DNA of 26,794 bases from UBA5399 sp964464145 (GTDB lineage: Bacteria > Bacillota > Clostridia > Christensenellales > Christensenellaceae), in contig CAYXFB010000035.1 of NCBI GenBank assembly GCA_964464145.1, positions 1 through 26,794 on the forward strand, written 5' to 3'. Shown here piece after piece: positions 14,708 through 20,964 of the stretch. The notes under the pieces are model-generated. The model saw only the letters and a list, made by a program, of their open reading frames with translations, ran no database searches and was not told where the DNA came from. The position numbers and the translations under genes were made by a program. Positions within the stretch are counted from its first letter, which is position 1, and every line of letters starts with the position of its first letter.

Positions 14708-14746
14708 AAAAAGACCCGCGGCAGACTGGCCGCACACGGGTCTTTT
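14708..14746 (-). terminator. Terminator of the ABC transporter operon
   Basis: On the minus strand AAAAGACCCG...CGGGTCTTTTT, with an inner GCGGC/GCCGC pairing, starts about 18 bases after the permease stop. Confidence 0.85.
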
Positions 14747-14763
14747 CCATCGTTTGCAGGGGC

Positions 14764-16431
14764 TCAGGCGTCGTAGCCTTCGAAGCGGGCAACGCCCTTT
14801 GTCATAACATTGCGATACAGTATCACGCAGATCACGGCCAGCGCAGCCGTTATGATGTATTGCAGCGCAGAGTTTCCGCCCGTGAAGAGCATCACGAAGC
14901 CGGGCACCATGGTTATGGCCATTCCCACCACCACCATTATGCCTACGGGCTTGCCGCGCTTTACCACCTCAAGCTCGTTGTTCCACTCGAAGTTGGGGTA
15001 TTTGAGGTTGAGCGCCATGCCCGCAAAGGAGGTGAACAGCCCGTACACCAGTGGCGTCACATACAGCAGTATGGCGTGCAGCGGGTCGGGACGCAGCGCT
15101 ATATTTAGCAGCGTCGCGCTTATGAGTATGGCCACCGTCACCAGTATCAGGTTCACGCTCAGCTTGCTTATGATTATATCCTTGGATTTCACGGGAAGCG
15201 ATTTCATTATCCACAGGCTCTTTCCCTCTATGGATACGGAGGCCGCCGCCGGGCAGGTGATAACAACGAAGAAGGACATAGCCACCGAAGCCAGCGCGGC
15301 AAGCGTTCCCGAGAAATTCACCCCTTCCAATATCCTGTCGTAGCCCACCAGACTTATGGCGTTCATGGGCCCTATTATGAGCACCAGCGCGCTCGCCACC
15401 ACCATCATTATGAGGCCGATGCAGGAATTCATCATATAGTTAGACGAAGCCGTAAGCCGCTTGAACTCCTTTTTGAGTAGCGCCTTTTTGGGGCTGGTGG
15501 TCTTGAGCTCCTGCATTTTATAGTCGGACTTGGTGCGGTTGGCCGTTATTGCCGAATTGAGCCGCGTGAAGAATTTGGACACCACCACCGCAAACAGCGC
15601 GAAGGCGCCCAGCGATATCCCCGCGAACAGCAGGAAGGACAGCAGATTGGTTTGCGTCACCGCCTCCACATACAGCCGCGTAAGCGGATATATGCCGTAT
15701 ATGGTGTTCATTATGGTATCGCCGTACAGCGCTATGTTTTCCGCCACATTGCCCATATTCATGCAAAACAGCATCCAGGCGAAAAGCGCCACCAGCGTAA
15801 ATACTATGTTCGCGCCGTTCTTGCGCTTGAAATGCGAGGCCGCCCAGGCTATGAGCGAGCCCACTATGGTGGCCAGCACCACGGGCAAAAGCGGCACAAG
15901 CAGCATGCATATTATCATGATGGGCCAAAACGCCGCCGGCGGGTTTGCCATTATGGCATAAACAACGGAGGAGGGCAGCAGGAAGAGCGCCGTAAATATG
16001 AGGTTCATGATGTAAAGTATCATGAGCCGGCTGGCTATCACCGTGCTGGTCTTTACGGGCAGCGCCATTATGAGGTCGTAATCCTTAAAGCCAAACAGCA
16101 GCCCGTTCGTTTTGTAAATAGTTGTGATGAGCGCCATTACGCTGGCCGCCATCATAAACACTGTGGGCAAAAGATCCAGCATACCCACAACGCTAAGCCC
16201 CATGCCCATGAGGAAGCTGAACGCCACCACAACAATCACAAGAAGTATGCCCACAAAGGTCATCATGACGGTGTAGCCGGTTGAGCCCGCGTCCTTTTTC
16301 ACAACGGGAGCGGCCTCGCCCCTGGCAAGCGCGGCCTCGCGCTTCTTTTTCGCCTTGGCGTCCGCCGTAGAGAGCCGCATTGTCGCCTTATATTGCATTT
16401 TCAGTAACAGCCAAAGTTTATTTTTCTTCAT
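14764..16431 (-). CDS. ABC transporter permease
   Basis: This is a 555-residue membrane protein with about twelve hydrophobic helices. A charged cytoplasmic N-terminus (about 1-50, rich in Lys and Ala) precedes the first helix at about 54-78. A large cytoplasmic loop (about 285-325, with KTSPKKALLKKEFKRL) divides two six-helix halves, as in fused ABC-2-type exporter permeases. GFKDYDLIMALPVKTSTVIASRL (about 125-147) resembles the coupling region seen in bacterial ABC-2 exporters. Its start overlaps the end of the ATPase gene by 14 bases, so the two are translated together. Direction is probably export. The substrate is unknown. Confidence 0.88.
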   Translation of the reverse strand: MKKNKLWLLLKMQYKATMRLSTADAKAKKKREAALARGEAAPVVKKDAGSTGYTVMMTFVGILLVIVVVAFSFLMGMGLSVVGMLDLLPTVFMMAASVMALITTIYKTNGLLFGFKDYDLIMALPVKTSTVIASRLMILYIMNLIFTALFLLPSSVVYAIMANPPAAFWPIMIICMLLVPLLPVVLATIVGSLIAWAASHFKRKNGANIVFTLVALFAWMLFCMNMGNVAENIALYGDTIMNTIYGIYPLTRLYVEAVTQTNLLSFLLFAGISLGAFALFAVVVSKFFTRLNSAITANRTKSDYKMQELKTTSPKKALLKKEFKRLTASSNYMMNSCIGLIMMVVASALVLIIGPMNAISLVGYDRILEGVNFSGTLAALASVAMSFFVVITCPAAASVSIEGKSLWIMKSLPVKSKDIIISKLSVNLILVTVAILISATLLNIALRPDPLHAILLYVTPLVYGLFTSFAGMALNLKYPNFEWNNELEVVKRGKPVGIMVVVGMAITMVPGFVMLFTGGNSALQYIITAALAVICVILYRNVMTKGVARFEGYDA

Positions 16432-17137
16432 TGCTCGTCAACTCCAAAAATACGTCCTCAAGGCTGGAATCACCCTTTACCTCTTCCATAGTGCCGTGCT
16501 TTATGAGCTTGCCCTGCTTTATTATGGCAATCTTGTCGCACAGCTTCTCCGCCACCTCCAGCACGTGTGTGGAAAAAAAGATCGCGCTGCCGCTCTGTGT
16601 AAGCTCGCGCATAAGACCCTTGAGCGTGAAGGCCGCCTTGGGATCGAGACCCACGAAGGGTTCGTCCAGCACAAGCAGCTTGGGCGAATGCATTAGCGCG
16701 GATATGAGCGCCAGCTTTTGCTTCATACCGTGGGAGTAAGAGGATATGACGTTGCCAAGATCGCCCGTTATCTCAAGCGCGTCCGCGTATTTTTTTATGG
16801 CGGCCTCGCGCTCGCCCTTCTCCACCTCAAATATATCCCCTATGAAATTGAGATACTGTATGCCCGTTAGGTGCTCGTATAGATCGGGGTTGTCCGGTAT
16901 GTAGGCCGTGATCTTTTTGCAGCCCACCGGATCGCTTTTTACCGATATACCGTTTATCTCTATCTCGCCCTCGTCAAAATCGTGTATGCCCACCACAGCC
17001 TTTATTGTTGTGGTCTTTCCAGCGCCGTTGTGGCCTATGAAGCCGAAGATGTCTCCATCCGCCACGGTCAGCGAAAGGTTGTCTACGGCTTTTTTGCCGC
17101 CTCTGTAGACCTTGGTTAGATTCTTGATAGTTAACAT
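16418..17137 (-). CDS. ABC transporter ATP-binding protein
   Basis: This ABC ATPase of 239 residues has all motifs: Walker A GHNGAGKTT (35-43), a Q-loop region AYIPDNPDLYEHLTG (78-92), signature SYSHGMKQ (133-140, with SHGMKQ replacing LSGGQ as in many ABC-2 exporter ATPases), Walker B LLVLDEP (154-160), D-loop GLDP and H-loop STH (about 193). It pairs with the permease gene that overlaps its 3' end by 14 bases. AGAGAGGTG precedes the ATG. The promoter upstream is fully consensus, so the exporter is likely expressed strongly or under an unseen repressor. Confidence 0.96.
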   Translation of the reverse strand: MLTIKNLTKVYRGGKKAVDNLSLTVADGDIFGFIGHNGAGKTTTIKAVVGIHDFDEGEIEINGISVKSDPVGCKKITAYIPDNPDLYEHLTGIQYLNFIGDIFEVEKGEREAAIKKYADALEITGDLGNVISSYSHGMKQKLALISALMHSPKLLVLDEPFVGLDPKAAFTLKGLMRELTQSGSAIFFSTHVLEVAEKLCDKIAIIKQGKLIKHGTMEEVKGDSSLEDVFLELTSNEEK

Positions 17138-17191
17138 AGTACACCTCTCTCAAAATTTTAAAATTATCCAAACGTTTCAACCAATGATTAG

Positions 17192-17220
17192 ATTATATAT
17201 CACGGTCACGCGACTGTCAA
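17192..17220 (-). promoter_or_regulatory. Consensus promoter of the ABC transporter operon
   Basis: The minus strand reads TTGACA, exactly 17 bases, TATAAT: all twelve positions match the sigma-A consensus. It begins within ten bases of the thioesterase stop codon. Confidence 0.85.
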
Positions 17221-17227
17221 TACCCGG

Positions 17228-17707
17228 TTATAAATAATTTGTGCGCCTCTCCCGCTTGCGGCGTTCGCGCCTTTTCTCGGCCGCCTCCCACTCTGCGCGT
17301 TCCTCCTCCGTCTCCAGTATGAGCTCCGGAACGGGCTGCGGGCAGTCGTTTTTATCTATGGCCACCATCACCATATAGGCGCGGTTCACAAGCTTGCGGC
17401 CGCCCTCCATCTCCTCCACGAAGGTGTCCACGCGAATTTCCATGGATGTTCGCCCCACATGGGTGATCTTCCCCCAAAGCGCCACAGTGTCGTTCATATG
17501 CGCGGGCGCGCAAAACTCCAGGCTGTCCACCGTCGCCGTGGTGACGTCCGAATTGGAATGCCTGCGCGCCACCACCGCGGCCACAATATCTATCCATTGC
17601 ATAAGCACGCCGCCAAAAAGTCGGTTTGCGCCGTTTATATCGGCAGGCATTAGAATGTGCACCTGCTCCGTCACCGAATCCGCCACACGCTTCGCTCTTT
17701 TATCCAT
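17228..17707 (-). CDS. Acyl-CoA thioesterase, hotdog fold
   Basis: This is a 159-residue single-hotdog thioesterase of the YkhA/BACH group, which hydrolyses acyl-CoA. The signature is NRLFGGVLMQWIDIVAAVVA (residues 28-47), with the catalytic-type Asn and Asp (N28, D40), followed by DSLEFCAPAHMNDTVALWG and ITHVGRTSMEIRVDTFVE. The C-terminus (about 128-159) is a charged tail rich in Arg, Glu and Lys. I choose the ATG at 17707 because GGAGAG is six bases upstream. An in-frame TTG at 17725 overlaps that ribosome site. No terminator lies between its stop and the ABC promoter, so some read-through is possible. Confidence 0.92.
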   Translation of the reverse strand: MDKRAKRVADSVTEQVHILMPADINGANRLFGGVLMQWIDIVAAVVARRHSNSDVTTATVDSLEFCAPAHMNDTVALWGKITHVGRTSMEIRVDTFVEEMEGGRKLVNRAYMVMVAIDKNDCPQPVPELILETEEERAEWEAAEKRRERRKRERRTNYL

Positions 17708-17783
17708 ATGGGTCTCTCCATTCAAAAATATGTAGATTCTCGCAAAAAGCGCATAAAACAGCGCCCATTCCGCTTCGCATTCA

Positions 17784-17812
17784 ATTATACATCCTATAAT
17801 GACATTTAAACA
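17784..17812 (-). promoter_or_regulatory. Possible thioesterase promoter
   Basis: The minus strand has TATAAT preceded by 17 bases and TGTTTA, a poor -35. Its position 77 bases before the gene is reasonable. Confidence 0.35.
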
Positions 17813-17842
17813 GTACCGCCGACCAAATTTTTATATACTGAT

Positions 17843-17985
17843 ATCAAATTAAAAGCAATACTTTTAATTTGATGACGCCTTGCTTTGCAAGGCTCATGTT
17901 CTGCGCCAAACGGCGCAGAACTCGTCTTATGCCATCCCATACGTGCTTCGCACTATAAAAAACGTTACCGTTTTTTATATGGGAT
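17843..17985. repeat. Cluster of five hairpins upstream of a small-RNA promoter
   Basis: In order: a perfect 13-bp stem ATCAAATTAAAAG/CTTTTAATTTGAT (17843-17873), GCCTTGC-ttt-GCAAGGC (17877-17893), a perfect 10-bp stem GTTCTGCGCC/GGCGCAGAAC (17898-17921), GTGC-ttc-GCAC (17943-17953), and a perfect 10-bp stem ATAAAAAACG/CGTTTTTTAT (17955-17978). The last two are enclosed by ATCCCAT (17934-17940) and ATGGGAT (17979-17985). Such a chain of stems with almost no unpaired bases suggests a palindromic mobile remnant or a folded RNA. It has no coding potential. Confidence 0.7.
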
Positions 17986-17997
17986 TGGTATGATATA

Positions 17998-18026
17998 TTG
18001 ACAAGCGCTTTGCGGCGTAATACAAT
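17998..18026 (+). promoter_or_regulatory. Promoter of a candidate small RNA
   Basis: TTGACA, 17 bases, TACAAT on the plus strand, eleven of twelve consensus matches. The -10 lies inside a perfect 14-bp palindrome, TACAATATATTGTA (18021-18034). No plus-strand protein gene follows before the terminator at 18176. Confidence 0.7.
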
Positions 18027-18032
18027 ATATTG

Positions 18033-18211
18033 TAGGGATAATATATATATACAACTACCGATGGATATACATCGTCCCCAAGCAGCCGCGCTTAAAATAG
18101 CGGCCTGTTATTTTGTTAGATATGCTCCACAAGCATATAATCAATACACACCATCTCTCTTATACAAATCTCTCGCACGCTCTTTACCTCGCGTAAGGAG
18201 CGTGTTTTTTT
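18033..18211 (+). ncRNA. Candidate small non-coding RNA, about 180 nt
   Basis: This unit is bounded by a near-consensus promoter and a strong intrinsic terminator, with no supported reading frame. Predicted local stems are CGATG/CATCG (18059-18074), GCCGC/GCGGC (18085-18104), ATATGC/GCATAT (18120-18138) and the terminator. I compared it by eye with 6S RNA, SRP RNA, tmRNA and common riboswitch cores and found no convincing match. In particular, the ends do not form the long closing stem of 6S RNA. A 51-codon frame from 18061 lacks a ribosome site and runs into the terminator. The 5' end is a prediction from the -10 position. Confidence 0.5.
18176..18211 (+). terminator. Intrinsic terminator of the small-RNA unit
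   Basis: CACGCTC-T-TTAC, loop CTCGC, GTAA-G-GAGCGTG: a 12-bp stem with one T-G pair, followed directly by seven T residues. Confidence 0.85.
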
Positions 18212-18308
18212 AGAGCAATACCGCACAAATGAAAATTGCCAAAATCGTGATGATTTTTTGCGCAAGGAAATGGCAAAAGCTGCGGTGTCTTTTCCCATGT
18301 GTGCATGC

Positions 18309-18339
18309 AAAAAGACCTGCCATTTTAGAGCGGCAGGTC
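18309..18339 (-). terminator. Terminator of the dapL-GT4 operon
   Basis: The minus strand reads GACCTGCC, a 10-base loop, GGCAGGTC and five T residues, about 40 bases after the glycosyltransferase stop. Confidence 0.85.
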
Positions 18340-18378
18340 CCGGCATTTTTCGTCGGTTTTTTTATGCCGTAGCAGCGC

Positions 18379-19446
18379 TCAGACCACTCGTGCCCCGGCC
18401 TTTCTCAATGCCTCCTCAAACTTGCCTGCGCAAACGGAAAGCTTGTAATTTTGCATTACGTCCTCGCGCGCGCCCTCGCCCATCTTTTTGCGCATCTGCG
18501 GATTTTTCACCGCGTCCGCCATCATATCGGCACAAGCGGCGGTGTTGCCCGCCTTCACGAGATAGCCGGTGATGTGGTTGAGTATATATTCGCTCGCCCC
18601 GAAGGTGTCTGAAGCCACCACGGGAACCTCGCAGGCCATGGCCTCTATTGCGGATACGCCAAAGCATTCCTCCGCCGTCATCTGCACGAGAGCGTCCATC
18701 CTTGCGTACATGGCGGGCATATCGGCGTTTTTCACATACCCGGCAAACTCCACCATATCGCCCACGGAAAGCGCCGCCGCCTTGCTTTTCAGGTCGGCCT
18801 CAAGCGGGCCGTCGCCCACTATAAGCAGCTTTGCGGCGCCGTATTTTTCCACGTATTTCGCAAAGGCCTCTATCACCACATCCACATTGTTCACGTACTC
18901 AAGCGACTTCACAGAGCCAAAGCAGGGCACCTCACCGCGCGCCTCACCAGTTTTCTTGAACAGCTCCATATCCACGCCAAAGGGCGCCACGCAGTATTCC
19001 TTTTCCTTCTTGTAGTATTCTTTTATCTTGGATATTATGTTGGGCGCAGTCGCCAGCACCGCTCCGGCCTGCTTTATGGCCTTCATTATCATACCCTTTT
19101 TGTCCTTCACGTCGCGGTATATATCGAGTCCGGTGGATACCAGCAACAGGTTTGCGGCCTTGGCCTTGGCCGCCATAAAGCCGTAGCTTCCCATGTCTAA
19201 AGCCACCACGGCGTTATAGCCGCCCGCAGACATCGCCGCCGCCACCGCCGAGGCGTTTTTCTTAGCGCCGTTTTGCGCGCTGGAATAGGGCAGATACTCT
19301 ATTTTGACCGCCTCGCCTATCTCGCCGTGCTCCTGCTTGTGGTCGGGCATGGAATAGAGCGTTACTTCGTTTCCCCTGCCCGCCATAGTGTTCGCCCATT
19401 TGATAGTGTGCGGACTATTTGCCGCTCCCAAAAATGCCAGTTTCAT
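18379..19446 (-). CDS. Family 4 glycosyltransferase (GT-B)
   Basis: This is a 355-residue GT-B fold enzyme that transfers a sugar from a nucleotide donor. The N-terminal MKLAFLGAANSPHTIKWANTMAGRGNEVTLYS is the acceptor-side Rossmann fold. The donor side shows FGVDMELF (156-163), LLIVGDGPLEADLK (207-220) and the GT4 motif ECFGVSAIE (E260 to E268, the E-x7-E pair) followed by AMACEVPVVASD. There is no signal peptide or membrane helix. It starts 14 bases after the dapL stop with AGGGAGA between, so both are in one operon. Donor and acceptor are unknown. The pairing with lysine and peptidoglycan precursor synthesis hints at an envelope role but does not prove it. Confidence 0.93.
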   Translation of the reverse strand: MKLAFLGAANSPHTIKWANTMAGRGNEVTLYSMPDHKQEHGEIGEAVKIEYLPYSSAQNGAKKNASAVAAAMSAGGYNAVVALDMGSYGFMAAKAKAANLLLVSTGLDIYRDVKDKKGMIMKAIKQAGAVLATAPNIISKIKEYYKKEKEYCVAPFGVDMELFKKTGEARGEVPCFGSVKSLEYVNNVDVVIEAFAKYVEKYGAAKLLIVGDGPLEADLKSKAAALSVGDMVEFAGYVKNADMPAMYARMDALVQMTAEECFGVSAIEAMACEVPVVASDTFGASEYILNHITGYLVKAGNTAACADMMADAVKNPQMRKKMGEGAREDVMQNYKLSVCAGKFEEALRKAGARVV

Positions 19447-19460
19447 AGAAATATCTCCCT

Positions 19461-20696
19461 TCAGATATCCAGCTTCACCAAGCGCTCAACAGCGCGCTTT
19501 GTGTTCTCCTTTGTGTTGAAGGCCGTCAGGCGGAAATAACCCTCGCCCGCACTGCCGAAGCCGCTGCCTGGCGTGCCCACAACGTTCGCCTCCATAAGCA
19601 GCTTGTCGAAGAAATCCCAGCTCTTCATTCCCTTGGGTGTCTTGAGCCATACGTAGGGCGAGTTCACCCCGCCGTAGGCCGTTATTCCGGCGGCCTCCAG
19701 CCCCTTCTTTATTATGGCGGCGTTTTCAAGATAGGCCGCTATCACCTCGTCCACCTGCTTTGCGCCCTCGGGCGAATAGACAGCCTCCGCTCCGCGCTGT
19801 ATTATGTAGGAAACGCCGTTGAACTTTGTGGACTGCCTGCGCATCCACATTGCGTTCATGGAGACCTCCTTGCCGCTCTCGTCCTTCGCCATGAGCGCCT
19901 TGGGTATCACGGTGTAGGCGCAGCGCGTGCCCGTGAAGCCTGCCGTTTTGGAGAAGCTGCGGAATTCTATGGCGCAGGTCTTTGCGCCCTCTATCTCGTA
20001 TATGCTGTGCGGAACGTCCGCTTCGGTTATAAAGCGCTCATACGCCGCGTCCATCAGTATTATAGCGCCGTTCGCGTTTGCCCAGTCCACCCATTTTTTG
20101 AGCTCCGCCTTTGATAGCGCTGTGCCCGTAGGGTTGTTGGGGGAGCACAGATACACAACGTCCACTCTGCCCTCGGGCAGCGGGGGCACAAAGCCGTTCT
20201 CTTCCGTGGTGGGCAGGTAGGTCATGCCCGCGTAACGCCCGGCCGCCGTATCAAAGCCGCCCGTGCGGCCCGCCATAACGTTGGTGTCCACATAAACGGG
20301 ATAAACGGGGTCGGTCACCGCCACCACGCATTTTTCGGAAAACAGCTCCTGTATGTTGGCCGTATCGCTCTTTGCGCCGTCCGATATGAATATCTCGTCC
20401 GCCGCTATATCCGTGCCGCGCGCCGCGTAATCGTTTTTGGCTATGGCCTCGCGCAGGAAGGCGTAACCCTCGTAGGGCCCGTAGCCCTGAAAGGTGGCCG
20501 CGCTGCCCATTTCGTCAGCCGCCGCCTTCATGGCAGCCACCACGGCGGGCACCAGCGGGCGCGTAACGTCGCCAATGCCCAGCTTTATAAGCTCCGCCTG
20601 CGGGTTTTTCGCACCAAACTCTTCCACCCTTCGCGCTATTTCCGCGAAAAGATAGCTGCCCTGTAATTTTTCAAAATTAGAATTAACCTGAAACAT
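19461..20696 (-). CDS. dapL: LL-diaminopimelate aminotransferase
   Basis: DapL converts tetrahydrodipicolinate directly to LL-diaminopimelate with glutamate as amino donor, a one-step bypass in lysine and peptidoglycan synthesis. The protein has 411 residues, typical for the family. It shows LIKLGIGDVTRPL (36-48), FQGYGPYEGYAFLREAIA (69-86), TDPVYPVYVDTNVMAGR, CSPNNPTGT (184-192), DAAYE (216-220) and FRSFSKTAGFTGTRC (245-259) with PLP-binding Lys250. GFGSAGEGYFRLTAF near the C-terminus carries the carboxylate-binding Arg. The combination of GIGDVTRPL and TAGFTGTRC separates DapL from other class I aminotransferases. It heads an operon with a glycosyltransferase. Confidence 0.96.
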   Translation of the reverse strand: MFQVNSNFEKLQGSYLFAEIARRVEEFGAKNPQAELIKLGIGDVTRPLVPAVVAAMKAAADEMGSAATFQGYGPYEGYAFLREAIAKNDYAARGTDIAADEIFISDGAKSDTANIQELFSEKCVVAVTDPVYPVYVDTNVMAGRTGGFDTAAGRYAGMTYLPTTEENGFVPPLPEGRVDVVYLCSPNNPTGTALSKAELKKWVDWANANGAIILMDAAYERFITEADVPHSIYEIEGAKTCAIEFRSFSKTAGFTGTRCAYTVIPKALMAKDESGKEVSMNAMWMRRQSTKFNGVSYIIQRGAEAVYSPEGAKQVDEVIAAYLENAAIIKKGLEAAGITAYGGVNSPYVWLKTPKGMKSWDFFDKLLMEANVVGTPGSGFGSAGEGYFRLTAFNTKENTKRAVERLVKLDI

Positions 20697-20765
20697 CCTA
20701 AAAAACTCCCATCATATATCAAAATATTACAGCAAACATACAGTTTGCCATATAGCCATGTGTCG

Positions 20766-20801
20766 ATATTGCCGTGCCTGAAGCGCGTGGCACGGCAATA
20801 T
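20766..20801 (-). promoter_or_regulatory. 13-bp perfect stem-loop at the 5' end of the dapL mRNA
   Basis: ATATTGCCGTGCC and GGCACGGCAATAT form a perfect 13-bp stem with a 10-base loop. The predicted dapL transcription start is at about 20801-20802, so the mRNA should begin with this hairpin. No T-run follows, so it is not a terminator. It could protect the 5' end or be a DNA operator. Confidence 0.6.
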
Positions 20802-20807
20802 AATTCC

Positions 20808-20836
20808 ATTCTATACTATAGCGCGCAATCACTCAA
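20808..20836 (-). promoter_or_regulatory. Promoter of the dapL operon
   Basis: The minus strand reads TTGAGT, 17 bases, TAGAAT. It lies about 110 bases upstream of dapL and directly before the 13-bp stem-loop. Confidence 0.5.
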
Positions 20837-20873
20837 ACATTTTTTACACCGCCGGGTGTTGAGCCTGCTTTGT

Positions 20874-20909
20874 AATAAAACGGCGGCCGCCCCAAAAGGC
20901 TGTGCCGCC
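20874..20909 (-). terminator. Probable terminator of the GGDEF-EAL gene
   Basis: On the minus strand GGCGGC pairs with GCCGCC around a 16-base interior, followed by GTTTTATTA. The T-tract is imperfect. It lies about 55 bases after the stop. Confidence 0.55.
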
Positions 20910-20964
20910 ATCTTTATAGATATATCGTCCCCACACGATTTATCACTATTTTACGTCCGCAACT

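Noticed and set aside
18033..18211. 6S RNA
   Set aside because: Length is right, but the two ends do not form a long closing stem and local hairpins dominate.
18061..18213. 51-codon frame inside the small-RNA unit
   Set aside because: No Shine-Dalgarno site precedes the ATG and the frame runs through the terminator stem to a stop just after its T-run.
18116..18346. 76-codon minus-strand frame downstream of the GT4 gene
   Set aside because: It crosses the operon terminator and the sRNA terminator, and no family resemblance or ribosome site is seen.
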